This document shows, in pieces, positions 16,310 through 25,208 of a stretch of DNA of 64,000 bases. Below the pieces are notes generated by a model, which was given only the letters and a program-made list of their open reading frames with translations, ran no database searches and had not been told where the DNA came from. Position numbers and translations under genes: made by a program. Source of the stretch: Pirellula staleyi DSM 6068 (GTDB lineage Bacteria > Planctomycetota > Planctomycetia > Pirellulales > Pirellulaceae); assembly GCA_945875845.1 (NCBI GenBank), contig CAMCMB010000002.1:62001-126000 (forward strand), in the 5' to 3' direction. How positions within the stretch are numbered: position 1 is the stretch's first letter; each line of letters starts with the position of its first letter.

Positions 16310-16893
16310 GCAAGGAGTTCCAATCCCATGAGGTGCCGGTTCTACATAATTACGACGGCATCCAAGAGTACGATAATCCGCTTCCAGGCTGGTGGAAATG
16401 GTGCTTTTGGATCACGATTGCCTTCGCGCCCTTCTACTTGATGTATTTTCACTCCAATGCGCCTGGTCGATCTGTCGAGGAACAATATCAAACTAGCGCC
16501 ACCGAAAACACGAGGAAACAATACGCGGAAATCGGTGAATTGACCGGCGATCAAGATACGATGGTCCGGTTCCTCAAGGAACCGAAATGGGTAGGCGTGG
16601 GCCAATCCATTTTCAAAGCGAATTGCGTCTCATGCCACGCAGCCGACGGTGGTGGAAACGTCGGCCCGAATTTATGCGATGAGAGTTTCAAGCACATCAA
16701 GCAGTTGCCTGACATCCTCAAAGTCATCAACGAAGGGGTAGCGGGAGGAGCGATGCCCGCCTGGGCAACCCGTTTCTCTCACAAGAACGACGTCATCCTT
16801 GTGTCTGTCTATGTTGCAAGCCTGAGGAACTCCAAGCCCGCGAACCCAAAAGCCCCTGACGGTAGCCCAATTCCTGCGTGGCCGAGCGAGTAA
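16306..16893 (+). CDS. ccoP: cbb3 oxidase subunit III, single-heme CcoP
   Basis: A 195-residue membrane-anchored cytochrome c. The N-terminus has the CcoP signature (YDGIQEYDNPLPGWWKWCFW) in front of one membrane helix, followed by one c-heme domain (CVSCH near residue 108, distal methionine in AMPAWATRF). Canonical CcoP is near 300 residues with two CxxCH sites, so this form has only one heme. It should relay electrons to the CcoO heme. The start overlaps ccoQ by 4 bp. Confidence 0.92.
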   Translation: MSKEFQSHEVPVLHNYDGIQEYDNPLPGWWKWCFWITIAFAPFYLMYFHSNAPGRSVEEQYQTSATENTRKQYAEIGELTGDQDTMVRFLKEPKWVGVGQSIFKANCVSCHAADGGGNVGPNLCDESFKHIKQLPDILKVINEGVAGGAMPAWATRFSHKNDVILVSVYVASLRNSKPANPKAPDGSPIPAWPSE

Positions 16894-16901
16894 AACCCAA
16901 C

Positions 16902-18500
16902 ATGTCTCTTGAGTTACCCGTTATTCCTAAAGACAAAGAAACGCCGAAGGTGCCTTGCAAAAACGCTTGCGCGGGCTGCACGGGAAATGGGGGATGCGGC
17001 AATGGGGCAGACGAGCATGACCATGAACATGAGCACGCGCATGAGCACGTGGTGAACGATATGCAGCTTTCTCAAAGCTCCGTGCTGGCTGCTGAGGAAC
17101 AAGTCCTACCGACGCTCAGGCGAGACGGCAGCCGCAATTGGATTTGCCCCTCCCTTTCTCAAGGATTCTACTGGCATCGACGACGATGGTTGGCGTACGG
17201 ACTGATCGCATTTTTCGTAACATTGCCCCACTTGAGAATCGCGGGTAAACCCTATGTCTTGATGGACATTGCCAAGCGTGAGTTCACATTTTTGGGACAT
17301 ACCTTTTATCCAACGGACACACCGCTATTGGCATGTTTGATGTTGATGGCGTTTTTCTCCATCATGTTGGTGACGGCTTTGGCTGGCAGAGTTTGGTGTG
17401 GGTGGGGTTGCCCACAGACGGTGTATTTGGAATTCCTATTTCGACCCATTGATCGGTTCTTCAATAACACAACGGGCCGCGGTGGCAAGTCTCGAAGTGT
17501 CCCGAGTGGCGTATGGATGGTTGCCAAATTCCTTGTGTATTTGATTTGCTGTTTGTTTCTTGCTCATACTTTCCTGAGCTACTTTGTCGGCACCGATCGA
17601 CTGGCCGCTTGGATGCGATTGTCCCCGACGCAGCATCCTGTGGCCTTTCTCGTGATGGGAGGTGCGACGATTGGACTCCTGTTCAACTTTCTTTATTTTC
17701 GTGAGCAGTTTTGTATGATCGCTTGCCCATATGGGAGGTTTCAATCGGTCATGCTGGACCGTAAATCCTTCATTGTGGCCTACGATTCGAAGCGTGGCGA
17801 ACCTCGCAAACGAGGCAAGCGAATCGAAACGCAATCGGAAAAGGTTTCAACCCCCTACTCGCTCGATCACATCCTTGCTGAACCAAGAGGTGACTGTATC
17901 GAATGCGGTCGCTGCACGGCTGTTTGTCCGACCGGAATTGACATCCGCGATGGACTCCAGCTCGAATGTATCCACTGCGCTCAATGCGTCGATGCGTGCG
18001 ATGATGTCATGGGCAAGATTGGCAAGCCGACCGGGCTCATCCGCTATACCAGTCAAGATGGTTTGGCAGGAGTACCAACACGTTTGATTCGAGCTAGAAC
18101 CGTCATCTATCCGACGATCATCTCAATCGCAGCGATTCTGTTTTTGGTCATTCTCTCCAGTAAGTTTACGTTTGATGCGAGAATACTAAGAATGCCGGGC
18201 GCACCGTTTTCGGTCACCCCAGATCGATACGTGCAAAACAACTTTCGCGTACGGCTCGTGAACCGAAGCCAATCGGAACAAGAATACTCGATTCGAAGTA
18301 CGAACAACGAAGCTATCGCACGCTGGAGCAACGAGGGGCTGATTCGACTCTTGCCTGGTGAGTCCACGTTGTCTCCTTTGGACGTTCGGTTCCCTATGCA
18401 AATAACGTCTGGCGATGGGTTTAAAGACACGCATTTGGAGATTGCCGATACCAGTGGTCAAACACGTGACATTCCAGTTCGATTGGTGGGGCCGCGATGA
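16902..18500 (+). CDS. ccoG: cbb3 oxidase accessory protein CcoG (RdxA/FixG), with Cys/His-rich N-terminal extension
   Basis: A polyferredoxin membrane protein of about 532 residues. It has several membrane helices, the CGWGCPQTVYLEFLFRP motif, and two 4Fe-4S motifs (CIECGRCTAVCPTGIDIRDG, CIHCAQCVDACDD), followed by a C-terminal Ig-like domain. CcoG homologues act in copper delivery to the oxidase, as cupric reductases. The N-terminus is unusual: cysteines 19, 23, 26 and 32, then six histidines alternating with other residues (39-49), which looks like a metal-binding tail. ATG 16902 is preferred; an in-frame GTG at 16878 overlaps ccoP. The stop overlaps ccoH. Confidence 0.93.
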   Translation: MSLELPVIPKDKETPKVPCKNACAGCTGNGGCGNGADEHDHEHEHAHEHVVNDMQLSQSSVLAAEEQVLPTLRRDGSRNWICPSLSQGFYWHRRRWLAYGLIAFFVTLPHLRIAGKPYVLMDIAKREFTFLGHTFYPTDTPLLACLMLMAFFSIMLVTALAGRVWCGWGCPQTVYLEFLFRPIDRFFNNTTGRGGKSRSVPSGVWMVAKFLVYLICCLFLAHTFLSYFVGTDRLAAWMRLSPTQHPVAFLVMGGATIGLLFNFLYFREQFCMIACPYGRFQSVMLDRKSFIVAYDSKRGEPRKRGKRIETQSEKVSTPYSLDHILAEPRGDCIECGRCTAVCPTGIDIRDGLQLECIHCAQCVDACDDVMGKIGKPTGLIRYTSQDGLAGVPTRLIRARTVIYPTIISIAAILFLVILSSKFTFDARILRMPGAPFSVTPDRYVQNNFRVRLVNRSQSEQEYSIRSTNNEAIARWSNEGLIRLLPGESTLSPLDVRFPMQITSGDGFKDTHLEIADTSGQTRDIPVRLVGPR

Positions 18501-19054
18501 TGGCGAACCTAACGCAAACGGAACAATACACGAAGAAAACGGAACGAAACTCAAGAGCTTTCTGGATCTTGATGATCCTCGGTTTCTTCGCAATCGATTT
18601 GGCGATAGCAGCCATCGCGATCACGATGGCCGCGGGGGACCCTTCGTTTCGCTCCATACCTGGCTATGGTGAGCGTGCCGTCGCTTGGGATGAGCGACAA
18701 GCGTTGCGGGATGCATGGCAGAACAGGCAATGGCACATCGCGATTCAACGCGTTGGCAATCCCTCGGATGCGATCGAAATTGCCATAACCGACAGGAACC
18801 ACGAGCCTGTCTCGGGGTGCGTCGGTTCCGCCCGATTGTTTCATTACACTCGAGTGGCTCAACAAGTGTCAGCAACTTTATCGGAAATTGCCCCGGGACG
18901 GTATCAGGCAAAAGTGGATGTCGCAAAGCTAGGTCTTTGGAGTTTTGAATTAACGCTAACGAGCCCTGACGGGCAACGCTGTTCGTACGAGCAGGCTATG
19001 GAATGGAATGAGCCCCCTGCGGCCGCACCACGCGGCCATCGAGTATTGGAATGA
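18497..19054 (+). CDS. ccoH: FixH/CcoH-like cbb3 assembly protein
   Basis: A 185-residue protein with one N-terminal membrane helix (residues about 22-45) and a periplasmic beta-rich domain (MAAGDPSFRSIPGYGERAVAWDE in part, and GRYQAKVDVAKLGLWSFELT). This is the FixH layout, and position after ccoG supports it. FixH helps assemble the cbb3 complex. ATG codons at 18497 and 18500 are equally good; both overlap the ccoG stop, and the gene's own stop overlaps the next start by 4 bp. Confidence 0.88.
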   Translation: MMANLTQTEQYTKKTERNSRAFWILMILGFFAIDLAIAAIAITMAAGDPSFRSIPGYGERAVAWDERQALRDAWQNRQWHIAIQRVGNPSDAIEIAITDRNHEPVSGCVGSARLFHYTRVAQQVSATLSEIAPGRYQAKVDVAKLGLWSFELTLTSPDGQRCSYEQAMEWNEPPAAAPRGHRVLE

Positions 19055-19941
19055 TCGCCTTCGAGCTTTTGGGAGCAACTTTGTTTTCATCCATCGTGGG
19101 GTCGTTGCACTGCGTGGGAATGTGCAGTCCGTTCGCTATGCTTGCAATGGGTCCAACGAATAACCAATCAAGCCGAACTGATCGCCTAACGCGACTGGCG
19201 TCGTATCATTTGGGGCGATTGACGACGTATTTAATAATGGGTGGTTGCGTTGCCTTGCTCAACTCGACGGTCATTCGACTCAGCGGTAACGCATCGCTTG
19301 CACAGACCGTCGGATGGTGCGTTGGGATATTGATGGTTGGGTTGGGGACCATGCGGTTGGTAGCCAGCATAACCATGCAAAACGAAGCGGTTAGCCATTC
19401 CGCTTGGACGCACTTTTGGACGAAACAAGTAATCTCAATGCGCAAGTATTATGCGGGGTGGAACGTCCCCACTGCCGCTTTTTCATGGGGATTGACCAGT
19501 ACGCTTTTGCCTTGTGGATGGTTGTATTTGTTTGTCTTGGCAGCAGCCGCTGCGCCATCCTCCTCTATGACTATTGCGATCATGTTCGCCTTCTGGCTGG
19601 GGACACTACCCCTGCTGTCGTTCGCGGCTTGGAGTTGGACATCGATGAGCCCGCGATGGAAAGGTTTATCACAACCCATTGCGGCGATCTGCATTATCGG
19701 TTTTGGTGCATACACGTTGATGTGCCGAAGCAACATTGACCTCAGTTCGATAGCAGTACCTGTCACTTCCTCGTCCACTGCCTCGGAGGTCTCCTTCGAC
19801 ATGATCCGGAAATCATTGCAGGCAGAGTTGCCATGCTGTATCGGCGAGCGTGATCCCGAAAGCGATTTGATAATTGCGACACAGGGTTCGCCCGTGACGC
19901 TTCGAGACTACGGGGAAATCTCCAATGCTCGAAACCCTTGA
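19051..19941 (+). CDS. TauE/SafE-like (DsbD-type) membrane transporter in the cco operon
   Basis: A 296-residue membrane protein with about six helices. The opening motif GSLHCVGMCSPFAMLAMG and the central WGLTSTLLPCGWLYLFVLAAAA carry the paired cysteine/GMC and PCG signatures of the sulfite exporter TauE/SafE-like family. Members found in cco operons are thought to help with copper or thiol handling during oxidase maturation. It lies between ccoH and ccoI with overlapping ends (17 bp into ccoI). A polar C-terminal tail with SLQAELPCCIGERD adds a Cys pair. Family call is good; transported substrate is inference. Confidence 0.85.
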   Translation: MIAFELLGATLFSSIVGSLHCVGMCSPFAMLAMGPTNNQSSRTDRLTRLASYHLGRLTTYLIMGGCVALLNSTVIRLSGNASLAQTVGWCVGILMVGLGTMRLVASITMQNEAVSHSAWTHFWTKQVISMRKYYAGWNVPTAAFSWGLTSTLLPCGWLYLFVLAAAAAPSSSMTIAIMFAFWLGTLPLLSFAAWSWTSMSPRWKGLSQPIAAICIIGFGAYTLMCRSNIDLSSIAVPVTSSSTASEVSFDMIRKSLQAELPCCIGERDPESDLIIATQGSPVTLRDYGEISNARNP

Positions 19942-22456
19942 GCCCAAATCAGCCAAACAGCGAACCATGCGACCGTGCTCGCATTGTGGATTGCCAACCC
20001 ACACTGTGGATCCACGCGAGCACGTGTTCTGTTGTCATGGCTGCATGGGTGCGTATGCTCTGATCCATGAGTTAGGGCTCGAAGATTTTTACGCCATGCG
20101 ATCGAACACTCAACTTGCACCAGGGAGGGGGGGTGGAAATGCGCAGGAGTCCGTCTTAGACGACCTTTCCGCGGCTGGAGTTGAGGTACATCCGATGTCG
20201 GATGGGTTATGCTCAGTTAGGTTATCGATCGATGGATTGCATTGCGCTGCGTGTTCATGGCTGATTGAACGGATGCAGCCGACCATTCCAGGGCTCCAAA
20301 GCGCCCGAGTAAGAATGAGCGATCAGACGGTCGAGTTGATCTACGATCCGAGTTTGACGCATCCCTCGTATGTTTCGCGTAAGCTTGCAAAGCTCGGCTA
20401 CGTTTTATCCCCATCGATCGCCGACCACAACGATGACCAATGGTACCTTCAACAGCAGCGTGAACATTGGGTGGGAATTGCGTTGGCCGCTTTTTTTGCA
20501 GCGAATGCAATGTGGATAGGCGTAGCGCTTTACGCGGGCGAATCAACGGGTATGTCTGGCTCGCACGCGACCTTTTTGCGTTGGGTCGGAACGATTCTGG
20601 CTGCGCTCGCAGTCGCATTGCCGGGACGTATTTTCATTGAGACTGCTTGGCAGGCCATTCGAACGAGAACGCCGCATATCGATGTTCCTGTCGCGGTTTC
20701 GTTGTTGATTGGAATCGGTGGCTCAGTGGCAGGGGCCGCCATTGGAGTCGGCCATGTCTATTTTGACTCGTTGGCTTCCTTGATCCTATTGTTGCGAATT
20801 GGGCGTTACATCCAATTTCGAGCACAGCACCGGACCAGTCTTTGGGTTAGTCAACTGTTGCGATTAAACTCGGTGGTGGCAACTCGCATCGAGGCGGATG
20901 GTACCCACAAGATCGTTCCGTCGCATCGATTGCAAATTGGCGATCATGTGCTTGTTCAACCTGGAGGAACGATCCCTGCCGACGGGACCGTACTTGCGGA
21001 ATCCACCACTCTCACTCCAGCTGGCTCAACGGCCATTAGCTCGATCGACATGTCGTTGTTAAATGGAGAAAGCGATCCCGTTTCGGTCAAAGCGGGCGAT
21101 GCGGTTGTTGGAGGTACAACCAATCTGAGTGCTCGCTTGTTGTTTTCTGTTACTGCTGTGGGTGAAGCCAGTCGGGTTGGACGTTTAATGGAGGTTGTTC
21201 GAAATGCAACAACCCACCGAACCCCTTGGATCATGGCTGCAGATCGTGTGAGTAAGTGGTTCATCTTGGTTGTCCTGTTGTTGGCTGCAGGCACTTGGGG
21301 AGTTTGGGCAACGATTGCCGGTCACGCAATAGCTACCCGGCATACAGTAGCACTTTTGACCATTTCTTGCCCTTGTGCATTGGCATTGGCCGCTCCGTTG
21401 GTGTTGACGGTTGCCCTCGGAAGGGCGGCAAGAAAGCAAATTTGGATTCGGGATGGCAATTGCCTAGAGCGTCTTGCAACGCCAGGTATTATTTGGTTGG
21501 ATAAAACTGGGACCCTTACGTATGGACGCATGGTCGTTTCGGATTGGCACGGCGAGGATGCATGGCTTGCGTACGCAGCAGCACTCGAAAAATCACTTTC
21601 GACTCCTATTGCAACGGCCATTCATGATTTTGCGATTGCCGAGTTGAACGACTCCGGAGACATGGAGCTAACTGAGGCAACGGGCATCGTTTATTTCAAT
21701 GGCAAAGGGGTTGTAGGCTTGGTGGACAGCTCCCAAGTTTTTTTGGGAAATGAAGCATTGTTGACGGCGAACTCCATCGTTCTTTCGCCTGAATGGTTGC
21801 GGTTGCAGTCGGAGTATCTGGAGGATGGCCGAACCGTCGTTTGGCTGGCGGTACAGAAGTCGGTTGTTGGAATGTTTGGCATTGGCGATTCACTTCGCAG
21901 CGACGCCATTGAAACGCTCAGGGCGATTTCGGACCGAGGCTGGAGGCTTGGTATCTTGTCTGGGGATCGCCAAGAGATTGTGGATCGTTTGGAACTCGAG
22001 CTGCAGAATGCTGGGATCGAATTGGTCGCTGCTTTGGGGAACCAATCTCCGGAACGGAAGCTCGAAGTGATACGAAGCAGCCGACAGTCCTATCGCGGCA
22101 CATGTGTGATGGTGGGAGATGGTGTCAACGATGCTGCGGCGATGGCGTCGGCAGATGTTGGGATCGCTATTCGAGGCGGGAGTGACCACGCGTTGCGTGC
22201 TGCTCCCATTTTTTTGGCGAATCAGCAACTTTCATGCGTCGTTGAATTGATCGACGCATCGAAAAATGTTGTTCGGGGCATTCGTCGATGTTTTGCAGCC
22301 TCGTTGATCTACAATTCGATTGCGATCTCATTGGCTATCACTGGCTGGATACATCCGTTGGTTGCTGCGATCTTGATGCCACTGAGTGGCCTGAGCGTTC
22401 TTGCGATGGCAACCGCAACACGCAGCTTTGGAAAACAAAAACAACTTGGGATATAG
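19925..22456 (+). CDS. ccoI: Copper-translocating P-type ATPase (CcoI/FixI type)
   Basis: An 843-residue P1B ATPase. The N-terminus has a Cys-rich metal-binding module (CSHCGLP, CCHGCMGAY) as in CcoI, then an HMA domain with GLHCAACSW. Core motifs are visible: CPCALALAAPLVL in the membrane, DKTGTLT at the phosphorylation site, and MVGDGVNDAAAMASADVGIA. About eight membrane helices are expected. It exports copper for insertion into the CuB site of the oxidase. The start overlaps the preceding gene; ccoS follows 10 bp later. Confidence 0.96.
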   Translation: MLETLEPKSAKQRTMRPCSHCGLPTHTVDPREHVFCCHGCMGAYALIHELGLEDFYAMRSNTQLAPGRGGGNAQESVLDDLSAAGVEVHPMSDGLCSVRLSIDGLHCAACSWLIERMQPTIPGLQSARVRMSDQTVELIYDPSLTHPSYVSRKLAKLGYVLSPSIADHNDDQWYLQQQREHWVGIALAAFFAANAMWIGVALYAGESTGMSGSHATFLRWVGTILAALAVALPGRIFIETAWQAIRTRTPHIDVPVAVSLLIGIGGSVAGAAIGVGHVYFDSLASLILLLRIGRYIQFRAQHRTSLWVSQLLRLNSVVATRIEADGTHKIVPSHRLQIGDHVLVQPGGTIPADGTVLAESTTLTPAGSTAISSIDMSLLNGESDPVSVKAGDAVVGGTTNLSARLLFSVTAVGEASRVGRLMEVVRNATTHRTPWIMAADRVSKWFILVVLLLAAGTWGVWATIAGHAIATRHTVALLTISCPCALALAAPLVLTVALGRAARKQIWIRDGNCLERLATPGIIWLDKTGTLTYGRMVVSDWHGEDAWLAYAAALEKSLSTPIATAIHDFAIAELNDSGDMELTEATGIVYFNGKGVVGLVDSSQVFLGNEALLTANSIVLSPEWLRLQSEYLEDGRTVVWLAVQKSVVGMFGIGDSLRSDAIETLRAISDRGWRLGILSGDRQEIVDRLELELQNAGIELVAALGNQSPERKLEVIRSSRQSYRGTCVMVGDGVNDAAAMASADVGIAIRGGSDHALRAAPIFLANQQLSCVVELIDASKNVVRGIRRCFAASLIYNSIAISLAITGWIHPLVAAILMPLSGLSVLAMATATRSFGKQKQLGI

Positions 22457-22466
22457 GATCAATACT

Positions 22467-22613
22467 ATGAGCGTACTTTACGTAGCACTTCCAGTAGCTT
22501 TGTTGCTAGGTGGATCCGCATTGGTGGCTTGCCTGCTATGCATCCGAAGCGGTCAATATGACGACTTAGAAACGCCTGCTTACAGGATCCTCAATGAAGA
22601 GCTGAAAAAATGA
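22467..22613 (+). CDS. ccoS: CcoS cbb3 oxidase assembly protein
   Basis: A 48-residue protein with one membrane helix (LYVALPVALLLGGSALVACLL) followed by the CcoS-type tail (RSGQYDDLETPAYRIL). It is required for cofactor insertion into cbb3 oxidase in other bacteria. The true start is ATG 22467, ten bases after ccoI; a longer frame runs through the ccoI 3' end and is not used. The stop overlaps the next gene by 4 bp. Confidence 0.93.
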   Translation: MSVLYVALPVALLLGGSALVACLLCIRSGQYDDLETPAYRILNEELKK

Positions 22614-23944
22614 AATACTCAAACGTGTTTCCAATGAACGCCCCGAAGGGCATATGTTTCGTCGTAGGACTTTGCTCGTTGGCATCGACATTGCAGGCCG
22701 ACGATGATTTTGAGCATCCGCCGATTTCGTACCAAGACAGTCCTTCTAAGGATCCAGTTGCTCGACTCTTCGAACGCATTCGGAGTGGTGACGAATCGCT
22801 CGTTCCTGATTCCAATGGAAATTATCTTAAGTCGTTGTTGCATGCGTTGAACATCCCTGAGTCTTCCCAGTGCTTGGTTTTCTCGAAGACGAGCATGCAA
22901 ATACTCCACATAGGTCCCCGCACACCGCGGGCCATCTATTTCAATGATTCGACGTACGTTGGGATGGTTGTCGGCAGTCCAATCTTAGAACTTGCCGCCA
23001 TTGATCCGCAACTTGGAAGTGTATTTTATACGTTGGAGCGAGACGAGAAATCGTTTCAAATCATTCGAGATCGAGGTCAATGTCTTTCCTGTCACGCTAC
23101 ATCGCGAACGGAACGCGTTCCTGGCGTTCTAGTACGATCGATTTATTCTGACAGATCGGGTCGGCCGCGATCTGGTTCCTCGACGTACATTACCGACCAT
23201 CGCAGTCCCTTTGTTCAGCGGTGGGGCGGATGGTACGTGACGGGGCAACATGGGACCATGCGACATCTTGGGAATCTCTTTGCCGACGATCGCGACGACC
23301 CTCAAAAAGTAGACATGGAAGCAGGCGCGAATTGTGATCAGCTGCCGAAAACAATTGCGATATCAAGCTATTTGCAAAACACCAGCGACATTGTGGCTCT
23401 GATGGTGCTCGAGCATCAGACGCGAGTGCACAATCTGGTCACTCGGGCGAACTACGAGTCTCGGCAAGCGACGTACCTCGACGGGTCGATGAACGTTGCA
23501 CTTGGACGCCCATCCGAATTTGAGAGCGAATCGACCCAGCGGCGTGTCGCAAGTGTCGGCGAAGCGCTAGTGGGCGGACTGTTGTTTGCAGACGAAGTTG
23601 AATTGAGTTCGCCCGTCGAAGGTTCCAGTGACTTCGTTCAGGAATTCCAGACCCGAGGTCCAGTGGACGCGAAAGGCAGGTCCTTTTATCAGTTGGATTT
23701 GAAACGGCGAATGTTTCGATATCCCTGCAGTTTTCTCATTTTGTCTGAGCACTTCGAGGGATTGCCTGAGCCCGTAGCCCACTATGTTCGCAATAGGTTT
23801 AGGGACATTTTGGCTGGAAAAAGCAAACCACCGCCGGGCGTGCGGTTGAGCAAATCAGAAATGGAAACGATTCGAATAATGCTGAGCGAGTTCAAGCCAG
23901 GTTGGCTTGCGGAAGATCCCTTGCATGAGGCCAAATCGCCATGA
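22610..23944 (+). CDS. Secreted CxxCH protein of unknown function in the cco operon
   Basis: A 444-residue protein with a signal peptide (to about residue 30, LASTLQADDD). One c-type heme motif (GQCLSCHATSRTERVPGVLV) lies near residue 160. The rest is a conserved-looking globular domain with RWGGWYVTGQHGTMRHLGN. It is not a CcoP/CcoO type cytochrome and I do not recognise a named family. Position between ccoS and the FixL-like kinase, with 4-bp overlaps on both sides, ties it to microaerobic respiration, perhaps as a periplasmic electron carrier or sensor. That role is inference. Confidence 0.8.
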   Translation: MKYSNVFPMNAPKGICFVVGLCSLASTLQADDDFEHPPISYQDSPSKDPVARLFERIRSGDESLVPDSNGNYLKSLLHALNIPESSQCLVFSKTSMQILHIGPRTPRAIYFNDSTYVGMVVGSPILELAAIDPQLGSVFYTLERDEKSFQIIRDRGQCLSCHATSRTERVPGVLVRSIYSDRSGRPRSGSSTYITDHRSPFVQRWGGWYVTGQHGTMRHLGNLFADDRDDPQKVDMEAGANCDQLPKTIAISSYLQNTSDIVALMVLEHQTRVHNLVTRANYESRQATYLDGSMNVALGRPSEFESESTQRRVASVGEALVGGLLFADEVELSSPVEGSSDFVQEFQTRGPVDAKGRSFYQLDLKRRMFRYPCSFLILSEHFEGLPEPVAHYVRNRFRDILAGKSKPPPGVRLSKSEMETIRIMLSEFKPGWLAEDPLHEAKSP

Positions 23945-25083
23945 TGTCCGAAGAAGCATCTGATAATTCCATCGATCTAGCTGCCATCGATACTGCGTTG
24001 TTAGCATCCGTTTTGAACACTGCAGTCGACGCGATTATTATGATTGACGAACGGGGAACTATTTTGAACGCGAATCGCGCGTTGCAAAAACTGTTTGGAT
24101 ATTTACCGAGTGAGCTTATTGGAAAAAACATCTCGTGTTTGATGCCGGAGCCCGATCGATCGTCTCACGATGGGTATCTTGCCAAGTATCACGAAACAGG
24201 TAAGGCTGCGATCATTGGTATCGGACGACAGGTGCTCGGACAATGCCGAGATGGGTCGTTGATTCCGGTCGATCTCGCCGTAAGTGAAATCCGGATCGGA
24301 AATCGCAAGATGTACACGGGCATCATGCGGGACATGACGGAGCGGCATCAAGTTGAATCCGATCTGCGAATCGCTCAGCAGCGTCTGATTCAAAGCGAGA
24401 GGCTGGCCGCCATTGGACAAATGATGACCGGCTTAGCGCACGAAAGCCGAAATGCCCTGCAACGTTCGAGAGCCTGCCTGGACATGCTCGAACTGGATTT
24501 GCACTCTGCGCCCGATCAACGTGATCTCGTCAAACGAACACGTTCGGCTTTGGTCGAATTGCAAGTTTTGTATGAAGAGGTACGCAGCTATGCGGCTCCT
24601 ATTCAGCTTGAGCGATCGAGGCAGTACATCCGAGAACTGTGTGAGGAGACTTGGCTAAATCTAAAAGAACAATGGCAAAATCGCGATATCGACTTAGTTG
24701 CAAGCTGCGACGCATGCCCGCCTGTATCCTGCGATAAGCAAAGAATCTGCCAAGTGCTACGGAATATTTTCGAAAACTCGTTTGCGGTCATCCCAGACGG
24801 CAGTAGCATTTTCATCGATTGCCGAACCATTCAGCGTGACCAGTCTTTGTTTGCTCACATCCGTATCACCGACCAAGGGCCTGGGCTCAGCGATGAACAG
24901 CGACTGAGAATCTTCGAACCCTTCTATACGACCAAAACCAAAGGGACTGGATTGGGGATGGCGATTTGCCATCGGATTATTGATTCGCACGGCGGTCGAA
25001 TTTTTGTGGGCACAGCCAATGAGAGCGACAAGGAGAAAACCGGAGCCGTGATCGCGCTTGAACTCCCGGTAGGTTCGACATAG
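23941..25083 (+). CDS. FixL-like PAS sensor histidine kinase (probable heme/oxygen sensor)
   Basis: A 380-residue soluble kinase. The PAS domain (about 20-135) contains LMPEPDRSSHDGYL and IIGIGRQVLG. Compared from memory with Bradyrhizobium FixL, His76 aligns with the heme ligand His200 and Arg96 with the oxygen-signalling Arg220, with the same 20-residue spacing; the Arg206 position is Lys82. The HisKA box has His167 (GLAHESRNALQRS). The HATPase has NIFENSFAVIP, DQGPGLSDEQ and GTGLGMAICHRIIDSHGG. It ends the cco operon, starting inside the previous stop codon. No FixJ-like gene follows, so the partner may be the NtrC-type regulator at 11515-12897. Heme binding itself is not shown. Confidence 0.92.
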   Translation: MMSEEASDNSIDLAAIDTALLASVLNTAVDAIIMIDERGTILNANRALQKLFGYLPSELIGKNISCLMPEPDRSSHDGYLAKYHETGKAAIIGIGRQVLGQCRDGSLIPVDLAVSEIRIGNRKMYTGIMRDMTERHQVESDLRIAQQRLIQSERLAAIGQMMTGLAHESRNALQRSRACLDMLELDLHSAPDQRDLVKRTRSALVELQVLYEEVRSYAAPIQLERSRQYIRELCEETWLNLKEQWQNRDIDLVASCDACPPVSCDKQRICQVLRNIFENSFAVIPDGSSIFIDCRTIQRDQSLFAHIRITDQGPGLSDEQRLRIFEPFYTTKTKGTGLGMAICHRIIDSHGGRIFVGTANESDKEKTGAVIALELPVGST

Positions 25084-25208
25084 CATGTTTGCGTTTTCAA
25101 TGTAAGGGCAATTAAGACCTTTTTCCCTATCTTTTCCGGGGTATTCTTACGTTTCCAGTTCGAATTTCGCCTTGCCAAAGGACGCATGGATCGACGACAC
25201 TACTGAAC

